Shown piece after piece: positions 32,698-41,449 of a stretch of DNA of 64,000 nt; the first letter of the stretch is position 1; every line of letters starts with the position of its first letter. This stretch comes from an uncultured beta proteobacterium (GTDB taxonomy: Bacteria > Pseudomonadota > Gammaproteobacteria > Burkholderiales > SG8-41). Under the pieces are notes generated by a model. That model saw only the letters and a list, made by a program, of their open reading frames with translations, did not search any database and had not been told where the DNA came from. Location of the stretch: contig CAITMU010000072.1 of assembly GCA_903893565.1 (NCBI GenBank), positions 1 to 64,000 on the forward strand, given 5' to 3'. Both the position numbers and the translations under genes were made by a program.

Positions 32698-35600
32698 TTA
32701 CTCAGGCAGCGATTCTTTTCTAGCATGAGGGCGAATCCATTTTTTAAAACGATCCAGATATAAATACACCACAGGGGTCGTAAATAAAGTGAGCATTTGA
32801 GACAGAGCTAAGCCCCCAACCATTGCCATACCTAACGGACGACGTAATTCTGAGCCGGTCCCAGTCCCCAACATCAGAGGCACACCGGCCAACATGGCGC
32901 ATAGGGTGGTCATCATAATGGGGCGAAAACGTAGTGAGCAGGCCTGAAAAATCGAGTCCTCGGCAGACAATCCTTTTTCTCGTTCAGCGGTTAATGCAAA
33001 ATCAACCATCATGATGCCATTTTTTTTCACAATACCGATAAGTAAGATAATGCCCACCAGAGCAATCACACTTAAGTCGTAGCCACAACTCATCAAAATG
33101 AGTAAGGCACCCACGCCAGCCGAGGGCAGGGTGGATAAAATGGTCAGTGGGTGGATGTAACTTTCGTATAGAAGTCCCAATACGATATAGACCACGACGA
33201 GGGCGGCTAAAATAAGGTAGGGTTGAGAGGCAAGAGACTTTTGGAAAGCTTGTGCGGTGCCTTGAAAATTACCGACCACCGTGCCCGGTGTACCAATACT
33301 GGGCAGGGCTTCTTTAATGGCATCGACGGCTTCCCCCAGGGCAACCCCAGAGGCTAAGTTAAAGGACAGGGTAATGGCAGGGAACTGGCCTTGGTGGCTA
33401 ATCGAGAGGAAATTAGTTTTGGTATTGTCGACTTTGATAAAGGTCGATAGTGGGATTTGTTTGCCATTGAGAGGGGAGGTGACGAAGAGCTTATTCAGGA
33501 GGTTGGGGTCTTTTTGTAACTCGGGGGTAACCTCCATAATGACGCGATAGGAATTTAATTGCGTGAAATACTGGGTGATCTGACGTTGACCGATGGCATC
33601 ATAAATAGTGGCATCAATGGTGGTGACCGGAATCCCGTAGGTGGCAGCACGATCCCGATCGATGGTTAATTGAATGGCAGCCGCATTGGCTTGTTGATCG
33701 GTCACAACATCGGTGAGTTGTGGCAAAGTGCGTAGCTTTTCCAGAATCTTGGGGGCCCATTTTCCCAGTTCGGCAATGTCCGGATCTGTCATGGTGTATT
33801 GATATTGGGTGCGTGAACTGCGACCCCCAACGCTGATGTCTTGGGCTGCTTGCATGTAAAGGTTCACGCCCTGAAGGGCCGAGATTTGTGGGCGCAGGCG
33901 AGCAATGATTTCGTTTACATTGGCTTTACGTCCCTCGCTTTGTGGTTTGAGCGTGATGAAGTAATAGGCTGAGTTCAGTGAATTGCCCCCATAGGAGTTA
34001 CCAATACTGTAAATATCGGGATCCTTTCGGAGGATGTCGTTGATCTGGATAATTCTTTCACTCATGGCGCTGAAAGAAATATCTTGCGCGCCCTCAGCCA
34101 CCCCTTGGATAAATCCCACATCTTGTTGAGGAAAAAATCCCTTGGGTATTTGAATGTATAAGCCCACCGTGCTCAATACGGTGATAAAAAACACGCATAA
34201 GGTCATCCTTTGGTGTCTTAAAACAATGCGTAGCTGTTTTTCGTAGGCTTTTTGCATAAGATTAAAGCCTAATTCAAACCATTGAAATAATCGTCCGTGC
34301 GATGGCGTGGCCGTATGGGGGCGCAGAAACAGTGAGCAAAGCATGGGAGTGATGGTGAGGGAGACCATCAGCGAGATGGCAATAGATAAGGTGACGGTAA
34401 AGGCGAACTCACGAAAGAGGCGGCCGATAATGCCACCCATTAACAAAAGAGGAATGAAGACGGCCACTAGGGACACTGAGATAGAGATGATGGTAAAGGC
34501 GATTTCTTTGGAGCCCTTTAAGGCCGCTTGCATCGGGCTCATTCCAGATTCGACATGGCGATAGATGTTTTCCAGCATGACGATCGCATCATCGACCACA
34601 AAGCCCACGGAAATGGTCAGCGCCATGAGGGAGAGATTATCCAAACTAAATCCCACGAGATACATGGCGGCGGCGGTGCCAAAAATAGCCAGTGGTACCG
34701 TGCTACTGGGAATGAGTGTGGCAGGCACGTTACGTAAAAAAATAAAAATCACCATCACCACCAGAGCAATGGTTAGTATTAAAGTAAACTCAACATCCTC
34801 TAAAGAGGCTCGAATGGTTTGTGTCCGATCAGCCAGGAGGCCTATTTTTATGGCTGGAGAAATATCGGCTTGGATTTGAGGCAACAGTTTTTTTATGTTG
34901 TCAACGGTCTCGATCACGTTGGCACCGGGTTGTTTAAAAACAGCCAGTAAAATGGTGCGTCCATTGGCTAACAGGTTGGCGGCTTGGCCAGCTCCCATGC
35001 CTGCATAGGCCCAAGCGGCGAGGCGCATGTTTTCAGGGCCCTCGGTCGCTTGCCCGATGTCTCGCATCCGGACGGGGCTGCCGTTTTTGTATGCCACGAT
35101 GACATTGGACCACGCTTGGGTTGAAAAAATTTGATCGTTACTATAAACCGTGACGTTTTGCTTGGGGCCGTCGAAAGAGCCTTTAGGATTGTTGGTGGTG
35201 GTGGTGGCAATTTGAGTACGAATCTCTTCTAGACTTAATCCGAGTTGGGAAATTTTAGCCGGATCGATTTGTAGACGAATCGCTGGTTTTTGTTGACCGT
35301 TGATGCTGACTTGGCCTACGCCGGAGAGTTGTGAGATTTTTTGCGCAATGACGCTGTCTGCTGCATCTGACACTTTAGTCAGGGGGAGTGAATCTGAGCT
35401 AATGCCTAAAATGAGAATGGGGCGATCGGCAGGATTGACTTTGCGAAAGGTGGGGGGGCTAGGCAGTGTGGAGGGTAGTTGCCCGCCTGCTGCGTTAATG
35501 GCAGCGAGCACATCGACGGCTGCAGCATCCACACTTCGATTAAGATCAAATTGGAGCGAGATGCTAGAGGAGCCTAAGTAGCTGGTCGAGGTCATTTCCG

Positions 35601-35832
35601 TTAGACCCGCGATTAAGGAAAAATAACGTTCCAGCGGCGTGGCAACATTGGAGGCCATGGTTTCAGCGCTAGCACCAGGCCAGTTCACCGAGACTTGGAT
35701 GGTTGGGAAATCAACCTGGGGTAGGGGGGCAACGGGGAGTTGAGGCCAGGCCACCAGACCGACCAGTAAAAGGCTTAACGCCAAGAGCGAAGTGCCAACG
35801 GGGCGTTTAATAAAAATCGCTGAGATATTCAA
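32698..35832 (-). CDS. RND-family efflux permease (HAE1/MdtC-like)
   Basis: Large inner-membrane proton-driven drug/solute pump, 1044 aa, the usual size. Seen: MNISAIFIKRPVGTSLLALS at the N-terminus, PLPQVDFPTIQVSVNWPGASAE, the proton-relay pair in GFVVDDAIVMLENIYRHVE (TM4), the second-half GIVKKNGIMMVDFAL and CSLRFRPIMMTTLCAMLAGVPL near the C-terminus. It is likely to work with the adaptor 30 bases upstream in the same operon and with an outer-membrane factor encoded elsewhere (no tolC-like gene here). Substrates cannot be told from sequence. Confidence 0.93.
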   Translation of the reverse strand: MNISAIFIKRPVGTSLLALSLLLVGLVAWPQLPVAPLPQVDFPTIQVSVNWPGASAETMASNVATPLERYFSLIAGLTEMTSTSYLGSSSISLQFDLNRSVDAAAVDVLAAINAAGGQLPSTLPSPPTFRKVNPADRPILILGISSDSLPLTKVSDAADSVIAQKISQLSGVGQVSINGQQKPAIRLQIDPAKISQLGLSLEEIRTQIATTTTNNPKGSFDGPKQNVTVYSNDQIFSTQAWSNVIVAYKNGSPVRMRDIGQATEGPENMRLAAWAYAGMGAGQAANLLANGRTILLAVFKQPGANVIETVDNIKKLLPQIQADISPAIKIGLLADRTQTIRASLEDVEFTLILTIALVVMVIFIFLRNVPATLIPSSTVPLAIFGTAAAMYLVGFSLDNLSLMALTISVGFVVDDAIVMLENIYRHVESGMSPMQAALKGSKEIAFTIISISVSLVAVFIPLLLMGGIIGRLFREFAFTVTLSIAISLMVSLTITPMLCSLFLRPHTATPSHGRLFQWFELGFNLMQKAYEKQLRIVLRHQRMTLCVFFITVLSTVGLYIQIPKGFFPQQDVGFIQGVAEGAQDISFSAMSERIIQINDILRKDPDIYSIGNSYGGNSLNSAYYFITLKPQSEGRKANVNEIIARLRPQISALQGVNLYMQAAQDISVGGRSSRTQYQYTMTDPDIAELGKWAPKILEKLRTLPQLTDVVTDQQANAAAIQLTIDRDRAATYGIPVTTIDATIYDAIGQRQITQYFTQLNSYRVIMEVTPELQKDPNLLNKLFVTSPLNGKQIPLSTFIKVDNTKTNFLSISHQGQFPAITLSFNLASGVALGEAVDAIKEALPSIGTPGTVVGNFQGTAQAFQKSLASQPYLILAALVVVYIVLGLLYESYIHPLTILSTLPSAGVGALLILMSCGYDLSVIALVGIILLIGIVKKNGIMMVDFALTAEREKGLSAEDSIFQACSLRFRPIMMTTLCAMLAGVPLMLGTGTGSELRRPLGMAMVGGLALSQMLTLFTTPVVYLYLDRFKKWIRPHARKESLPE

Positions 35833-35862
35833 TGGCTACTTTCCGAGTCTCAAAAAACGTTT

Positions 35863-37044
35863 TTAGGGTGCTTTGGCGGGAGGGCTATTTTTACCATTCG
35901 ATCTCACCGCTTGTTGTTCTACAACCTTAAGGCCCGGTTTGAGTTTGTATTGCCCTTCGACTACCACCCGGTCGCCAAGGGTCAGACCGGATTCAATGAT
36001 GGCTTTGCCCTCCTGAATGACCCCGAGTTTAATCGGTTGCATGTGCACCGTATTATTGTCGTCGATGACGTAGGCGTAAAGATTATTAGGGCCGCGTTGA
36101 ATGACCGATTCGGGCACGATAGTGACCTTTTGCAAGGTGCCGAGTCCTAAGCGAACGTTGACATACTGGCCTGGCCACAGTTTGTGTGTGGCATTGGTAA
36201 ACTCGGCTTTTAGTTGTATGGTGCCGGTTGCGGTGTCAATTTGGTTGTTGATGAGCATCAGTATGCCTGTTGCCAGCAGTTCATTGTTTTCCCGTGCAAA
36301 GGCTTGTACGACTAAGGGTTTTCCTTTTTTGCTTTCAATGGCACGATTGATGGCTTGGAACTTGTCCTCTGGGAGAGTAAAGAGGACGCTAATCGGATCG
36401 ATTTGATTAATGTTGACGATGCCGTTGCTGTCGGTGGCACGAACGATATTGCCCGGGTCAACGCCTCGCATGCCCGTACGTCCTTTGATGGGAGAGCGCA
36501 AGGTGGTGTAGTCCAGTTGCACTTGCACGATATCGATTTGTGCCTGATCAGCTTGTACGGTGGCCTTGAGTTGATCGACCGTGGTTTGTTGGGTGGCGAG
36601 GATTTGTTGTGATACGGCATCTTGTTTCCACAGCAGCTTATAGCGCTCAAGATCCGTATTGGCATTGGCTAATGTGGTGAGGTCGCGCGCTTTTTGTGCG
36701 CGTGCTAGATCGAGTTGTGCTTTGTAGGGGGCAGGGTCAATCTGAGCCAGAATATCGCCTGCGGCAACGGACTGGCCTTCGCGAAAGTTTACCGACTGTA
36801 ATTGTCCATCGACCCGGGCTTTGACTGTCACTGCAAATAAGGGCGTTACACTGCCTATGCCACTAAGGTAGGTGGCGAAGTCCTCTGCCGTGACTAGTGT
36901 GCTGATCACCGGTACGGTGTCGCGAGTTTTAACGGGGGGGGAGGTTTTACCCCACCCGAAGTATTCTGCCGCTTTATAGACTGATAACGCAATGATCAGG
37001 ATAACAAAAATCGTAGCAAGACTCTTACGCTTAAAAGGGGCCAT
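35863..37044 (-). CDS. RND efflux periplasmic adaptor (MdtA-like)
   Basis: Membrane-fusion protein linking the pump to the outer-membrane channel, 393 aa. One N-terminal membrane anchor (SLATIFVILIIALSVYKAAE), a biotinyl-lipoyl-like half (VKARVDGQLQSVNFREGQSVAAGDILAQIDPAPYKAQLDLA read in parts), an alpha-hairpin, the returning lipoyl half (YTTLRSPIKGRTGMRGVDPG) and beta barrel, ending in GDRVVVEGQYKLKPGLKV. First gene of the efflux operon, followed by the permease. Confidence 0.93.
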   Translation of the reverse strand: MAPFKRKSLATIFVILIIALSVYKAAEYFGWGKTSPPVKTRDTVPVISTLVTAEDFATYLSGIGSVTPLFAVTVKARVDGQLQSVNFREGQSVAAGDILAQIDPAPYKAQLDLARAQKARDLTTLANANTDLERYKLLWKQDAVSQQILATQQTTVDQLKATVQADQAQIDIVQVQLDYTTLRSPIKGRTGMRGVDPGNIVRATDSNGIVNINQIDPISVLFTLPEDKFQAINRAIESKKGKPLVVQAFARENNELLATGILMLINNQIDTATGTIQLKAEFTNATHKLWPGQYVNVRLGLGTLQKVTIVPESVIQRGPNNLYAYVIDDNNTVHMQPIKLGVIQEGKAIIESGLTLGDRVVVEGQYKLKPGLKVVEQQAVRSNGKNSPPAKAP

Positions 37045-37202
37045 CTTCTCTGGGGCTTCCGGATATCAAAAAATAGGGGATCGGGATCATGAATTTTTCA
37101 AGGGAAGGGCAGGGGGAGCGCTATCCCTTGAAAATGAAATGAACTTTTAAGTCGATCGTAAAGCTATGATAAATGAAACAATGTGACAGTAGCTTGACGT
37201 TT

Positions 37203-38387
37203 TTAATAAGGTTCTCTGACAAAGATAAAGGTTGTGCCTTGGACAATGGGAGCACTGGCACCCACAAAGCAAACGTTGGCATCTTTCACCTGTCGTATAC
37301 CCGCGCGCCCCGAGGCTTGTAAAACGCCCTCGATAATATGCCAAAGTCCGTGTATGCGCCCTGTGCCAAGACTACCACCAAAGGTGTTCAGCGGCAGTTC
37401 CCCGTCCAGTTCAATACGACCGTCCTGAATAAAATCCAAGGCTTCGCCTTCCTTACAAAAACCGTAGGATTCGAGTCCGTAGATCACGGAGGCAGAAAAG
37501 CCGTCGTAGATTTGTGCTACATCCACGTCCTTGGGAGAAAATCCGGAGCGCTCCCAGGTGAGTTTGGCTGAACTGCTGCCCCCTTCCATGTAACTGCTTA
37601 AGCTTCCAATACGTCCTGCGACTTCGAAATGCAGGCGTTGGCCGTAACCGGCCAGATAAGCCGGTTGGGGTTTGAGATACCGAGCCAGATCCGCACGCGT
37701 GAGCACAATGGCGCAAGCCCCCTGCACAGGAATATCGCAGTCATAAAGACAAAAAGGGTGCGCAACCATTCTTGAATTCAGATAGTCCTCACGTGAGAGC
37801 GGCGTGCCATAAAAATAGGCATGGGGATTATTTTGCGTATGACGACGCTGGGTGACCGCCAAGGTGGCCATTTTTTCACGGTTTTGGTTGTTTTTTTCTA
37901 GCCAGCGGGTGTAGGCCACCGCCATCGCTTGACCCGGACCGCCAAAGCCGTAGGGACCGGTAAATTGTAAAGGCCCGGCGGCATGAGCCCCGGGTAAATT
38001 CTGGTAGGTGCCTTTAGGGTTATGCATGGCACGCCAGACCACCGCGTATTTACACACCCCGGCGAGTAGCGCATTGACGGCTTGTTGCACGGCTCCGCCA
38101 ATGTTGACTGATCCGGTTTGAATATGCCATGTCAGATTCGGCAGTTTTAGCATAGCCATCATACAGTTGACCGAAACAATGGAGATACCATCGACCTCTG
38201 TGTGTCCGGTAGCAGGTAATTCCGGGTAAGTCGCCAATCCGTCAATGTCGGACATTTTGAGGCCCGAATCCTCCACGGCCGCTTTCACGGCCTCCAAGGC
38301 ATGGGCGGCCAGGGGTCTTTCGGCCGTTCGTGTGGCCTTAGAAAAACCTACGCCACTAACGGCCACCTTGCATCGATTTTCCCACAT
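37203..38387 (-). CDS. Thiolase-like lipid-transfer/aldolase-type protein
   Basis: Thiolase fold protein, 394 aa (start MWENRCKVAVSGVGFSK). The catalytic Cys of the first half is not present: the corresponding segment reads WHIQTGSVNIGGAVQQAV (about residues 87-102). C-terminal motifs are LYDCDIPVQGACAIVL and NTFGGSLGTGRIHGLWHIIEG. Cys-lacking members (SCP-x/Ltp2-like) act as retro-aldolases rather than thiolases and need a DUF35 partner, which is exactly what lies 69 bases upstream in the same operon. Substrate unknown; acyl-CoA side-chain cleavage is an inference. Confidence 0.8.
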   Translation of the reverse strand: MWENRCKVAVSGVGFSKATRTAERPLAAHALEAVKAAVEDSGLKMSDIDGLATYPELPATGHTEVDGISIVSVNCMMAMLKLPNLTWHIQTGSVNIGGAVQQAVNALLAGVCKYAVVWRAMHNPKGTYQNLPGAHAAGPLQFTGPYGFGGPGQAMAVAYTRWLEKNNQNREKMATLAVTQRRHTQNNPHAYFYGTPLSREDYLNSRMVAHPFCLYDCDIPVQGACAIVLTRADLARYLKPQPAYLAGYGQRLHFEVAGRIGSLSSYMEGGSSSAKLTWERSGFSPKDVDVAQIYDGFSASVIYGLESYGFCKEGEALDFIQDGRIELDGELPLNTFGGSLGTGRIHGLWHIIEGVLQASGRAGIRQVKDANVCFVGASAPIVQGTTFIFVREPY

Positions 38388-38456
38388 GCTTGCTAACTCC
38401 TTATGTCGATATAGTGCTTAAAAGTGATTTTGTTTTGGGTTGCGGCCGGGGAAATC

Positions 38457-38882
38457 TTAGGGTGCCAGTCTAAATTGCGGTAAGGTAAAGTCCTCGTTTA
38501 AGGGATCAAACACCACCTCGACTCGACGACCGACCTTAGCTTGCGTGTAGGGGGCATCGAGTAGATTGCCGGCCATCAGTGCACCCGGTGCGGCATCCAA
38601 TTCGACAATGATGCTCGCGTAAGGCACGGCACTGGCAAAGCGCTTATCTCCCGTGTGATACATGATGGTGTAAGCGTAAATACTGCCTTTGCCCTCGACC
38701 GGTTCGAACTTCAGATCAATGCTCATGCAATTAACGCAAGTCGCATAGGGCGGGTGCTGGAAATGGTGGCATTGTTGACAGCGTTGTAAAGACAATATAT
38801 TTTTTTTTGCTGAATCCCAAAAAGGCTTTGTCCACTCGTTAGGGACGGGGATCGGGCGGGTGACTTTGCTCCAGTCGCTCAT
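38457..38882 (-). CDS. DUF35 OB-fold zinc-ribbon partner protein
   Basis: A 141-aa protein of the ChsH2/DUF35 type: zinc ribbon with C35, C38, C49 and C52 (CQQC and CVNC), then an OB fold (GKGSIYAYTIMYH, PYASIIVELDAAPGALMAGNL). DUF35 domains bind thiolase-like aldolases and hold the CoA substrate. It is the first gene of the pair with the thiolase-like gene. Confidence 0.87.
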   Translation of the reverse strand: MSDWSKVTRPIPVPNEWTKPFWDSAKKNILSLQRCQQCHHFQHPPYATCVNCMSIDLKFEPVEGKGSIYAYTIMYHTGDKRFASAVPYASIIVELDAAPGALMAGNLLDAPYTQAKVGRRVEVVFDPLNEDFTLPQFRLAP

Positions 38883-39279
38883 GATTCGATTCTCGCTAGG
38901 CAGGTTGGGGTTTAAAAAGGGTAGCGTTGAGGTTTTTCCATCCTTTTTTTATCAGTATTCTAACCGTTTGCGCGTTCTAAGTGATCTTCTTGCGCAATCT
39001 TTGTCTATCTTGCGACTCCTGCATCAAAGTGTCATCGGCTGTCAATATTTAATAGGAGAAACAATCAATTCGCTCGGTCTTTTTGCCTTGATTTTGACTA
39101 ATGGCTCCCTCCTGAGTGGTAAGAATGTGGTAAAAAGATAAAAAGGCGTTCAAAGTTAACCCTCTAAGGGTCCTCAAAGTCCTTGATTTCATGAGGTTGG
39201 ATGCTTTGCCTACGATAATAAAAAATGACGCAATATTGATGGGCTCTTGGTTGATGATTTTTTTGCGAGGAGGCAATTG
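38883..39279. other. Divergent intergenic region
   Basis: About 400 AT-rich bases between the DUF35 gene and the next Bug gene. Should hold both promoters; no clear boxes, repeat or terminator. Open frames inside lack ribosome binding sites. Confidence 0.4.
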
Positions 39280-40272
39280 ATGCGAGGTCGACTGAAAGGG
39301 GGCGCTTATGGCTGCCTTTTACTTTTATGGATTTTTGCCTTTGGGGCTACCCAGGCCGAAGAGGGGATAAAAAATTACCCGGCCAAGGCCGTTAAGGTCG
39401 TGATCGGCTATCCCCCCGGAGGTTCTGACGCTACGGCCCGTCTTGTTACCCAACGCTTGAGTGAAAAGTTGGGTCAACCCTTTGTCATCGATTATCGGCC
39501 CGGGGCGGCAGCGACCTTAGGCACTGATTGGGTCGCTAAATCCCCAGCCGATGGTTATACCCTACTGTTTGCCTCAGGCACTTTTACGATTTCATCGGCC
39601 ATGAACGCTAAGCTGCCCTACGATATATTAAAAGATTTTGCGCCAATCGCCTTTGTCGGGGTGGTGCCTATGGTGTTGTCGACACACCCTTCCTTACCGG
39701 TTCATTCGGTCAAAGAGTTCATTGCGTTTGCGCGAGCCCGACCCGGTCAACTCGATTACTCAACTACGGGTGCGGGTGGGGGCTATCACTTGAGCACCTT
39801 GGTATTTGCCTCACAGCACGGATTAAAATTTAATCATGTGCCCTATAAGGGTAGTTCTCCGGCGTTAATTGCTTTAATGGGTGGAGAAGTGCATTTCATG
39901 TTACCGAATCTGGTGACCTTATTGCCTTATTTGGGCTCAGGTCGTTTAAGAGCCTTGGGCATTGCGAGCGAATCGCGCTCTACGCTGGCGCCTCAGTTAC
40001 CGACGATCGCTGAAAGCGGCGTTATGCCTTTGCGCGAGGGCACTTGGTATGGATTTTTAGCGCCCAGTGCTACGCCGCGAGCTGTGGTAAATTTTTTAAA
40101 TCAAGAAATCATGCAAGCCCTACAAACGCGTGAAGTGCATGAGAATTTGACAAAACTGGGTGTTTTTATTGCTTCTCAAGATTCTCCCGAAAATTTCTCT
40201 GCCTTTATTCGGGCGGATAAGCAAAAGTGGCAGCGGTTGATGAAGTTAACGGGTTTTTCTTCGATTGAGTAA
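39280..40272 (+). CDS. Bug/TctC-family periplasmic solute-binding protein
   Basis: TTT-type receptor, 330 aa from ATG 39280, chosen for GAGGAGG six bases upstream (an upstream TTG at 39247 is not needed). Signal peptide CLLLLWIFAFGATQAEEG. Motifs: VKVVIGYPPGGSDATARLV, DYRPGAAATLGTDWVAKSPADG, THPSLPVHSVKEFIAFARARP, STTGAGGGYHLSTLVF, HVPYKGSSPALIALMGGEV and LPTIAESGVMPL. A terminator follows, separating it from the next Bug gene. Confidence 0.92.
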   Translation: MRGRLKGGAYGCLLLLWIFAFGATQAEEGIKNYPAKAVKVVIGYPPGGSDATARLVTQRLSEKLGQPFVIDYRPGAAATLGTDWVAKSPADGYTLLFASGTFTISSAMNAKLPYDILKDFAPIAFVGVVPMVLSTHPSLPVHSVKEFIAFARARPGQLDYSTTGAGGGYHLSTLVFASQHGLKFNHVPYKGSSPALIALMGGEVHFMLPNLVTLLPYLGSGRLRALGIASESRSTLAPQLPTIAESGVMPLREGTWYGFLAPSATPRAVVNFLNQEIMQALQTREVHENLTKLGVFIASQDSPENFSAFIRADKQKWQRLMKLTGFSSIE

Positions 40273-40280
40273 ATCTTTGA

Positions 40281-40326
40281 ATGGGGCCGAGACTAAAAAA
40301 AGCAAAAGGCCCCATGCGTTTTTTTT
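40281..40326 (+). terminator. Intrinsic terminator between two Bug genes
   Basis: ATGGGGCC (40281-40288) pairs with GGCCCCAT (40308-40315), then GCG and eight T. It uncouples the two adjacent Bug genes. Confidence 0.88.
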
Positions 40327-40382
40327 CGTGAAATGGGGTAGGGGTTTAGATTTTTAAGGCATTCAAAGATCGGAGGCGTCAC

Positions 40383-41375
40383 ATGAAATACGTCAGCATT
40401 CGGTGGTTTTTTGCCTGCTGTGTTGGGGTTTTGGGGGTGTGTATTGCAGCAATTGATCTTAAGGCGCAGTCTTATCCGTCTAAGCCCATTCGTTATATCG
40501 TGCCTTTTCCCGCCGGGGGGTCGCCAGATATTGTCGGGCGTTTGGTGTCTGATCGTCTTAGCCGCCCTGCTTTACTAGCGCAGCAGGTGGTAGTGGACAA
40601 TCGTTCTGGTGCCGGCGGTACGGTGGGCGCTGCGATTGCTGCTCGTTCGACTGCCGATGGCTACACATTATTTCAATGTAATATTGCTTCCAATGCTATA
40701 GCGCCTTCTTTGTATAGCAAGCTTGGCTATGATGTGCTGCGAGATTTTTCACCGATTTCTTTAATCGGTTCGACCTCTAGTGCTTTGGTGGTTTATCCGG
40801 GTCAGCCCTTTAATTCCCTCGGTGAGTTGATTCGTTATGCCAAGCAAAACCCTGGTAAATTAAGCTACGGCTCTTCGGGAAATGGCACCTCTCCCCATTT
40901 ATCGATGGAATTATTTAAAACAATGGCGAAGGTGGACATTGTGCACATTGCGTATCGAGGGGCTGCTCCGGCGTTGGCGGATTTGATGGGGGGGCAAGTG
41001 CCTGTGGCTATGAGTAATATTCCTGCAGTCATTGCACCGGTGCAGTCAGGACGGATGCGGGTGCTGGCGGTCACTGGGTTAAAGCGCTCTATACAAATTC
41101 CATTGGTGCCCACTATGATTGAATCGGGGTTGGAGGGATATTATGTGTCCTCATGGTATGGGGTTTGCGCTCCGGCCGGCATACCCACCCCAGTGCTGGA
41201 TACTTTGCATTCTCAGGTGAGTCGTGTATTACATATGCCCGATGTAGTACAGCGGTTGACCGATTTGGTGATTGATGTAACGCCTAATGGGCCAGTGGAG
41301 TTTTCTGCGTTTATTCGTTCAGAAACACGGCGCTGGGCTCAGGTCGCCCACGATGCGGGATTAAGTGCACAATAA
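40383..41375 (+). CDS. Bug/TctC-family periplasmic solute-binding protein
   Basis: TTT-type receptor, 330 aa, GATCGGAGG before ATG 40383. Signal peptide WFFACCVGVLGVCIAAIDL. Motifs: IRYIVPFPAGGSPDIVGRLV, DNRSGAGGTVGAAIAARSTADG, YPGQPFNSLGELIRYAKQNPG, SSGNGTSPHLSMELFK, HIAYRGAAPALADLMGGQV and VPTMIESGLEGYYVSSWYG. It precedes the CoA-transferase by 75 bases on the same strand, so a shared role (uptake then CoA activation) is a reasonable inference. Confidence 0.92.
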   Translation: MKYVSIRWFFACCVGVLGVCIAAIDLKAQSYPSKPIRYIVPFPAGGSPDIVGRLVSDRLSRPALLAQQVVVDNRSGAGGTVGAAIAARSTADGYTLFQCNIASNAIAPSLYSKLGYDVLRDFSPISLIGSTSSALVVYPGQPFNSLGELIRYAKQNPGKLSYGSSGNGTSPHLSMELFKTMAKVDIVHIAYRGAAPALADLMGGQVPVAMSNIPAVIAPVQSGRMRVLAVTGLKRSIQIPLVPTMIESGLEGYYVSSWYGVCAPAGIPTPVLDTLHSQVSRVLHMPDVVQRLTDLVIDVTPNGPVEFSAFIRSETRRWAQVAHDAGLSAQ

Positions 41376-41449
41376 AAGCGCTGATAGACCTTTTCTGAGG
41401 TTCATCGGCAGTGTAAGCTCATTCATTTTTCGTTTAGGAGGGGTATTTA

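Noticed and set aside
38860..39141. 93-codon frame between the DUF35 gene and a Bug gene
   Set aside because: Overlaps the start of the DUF35 gene on the other strand and lacks a ribosome site.
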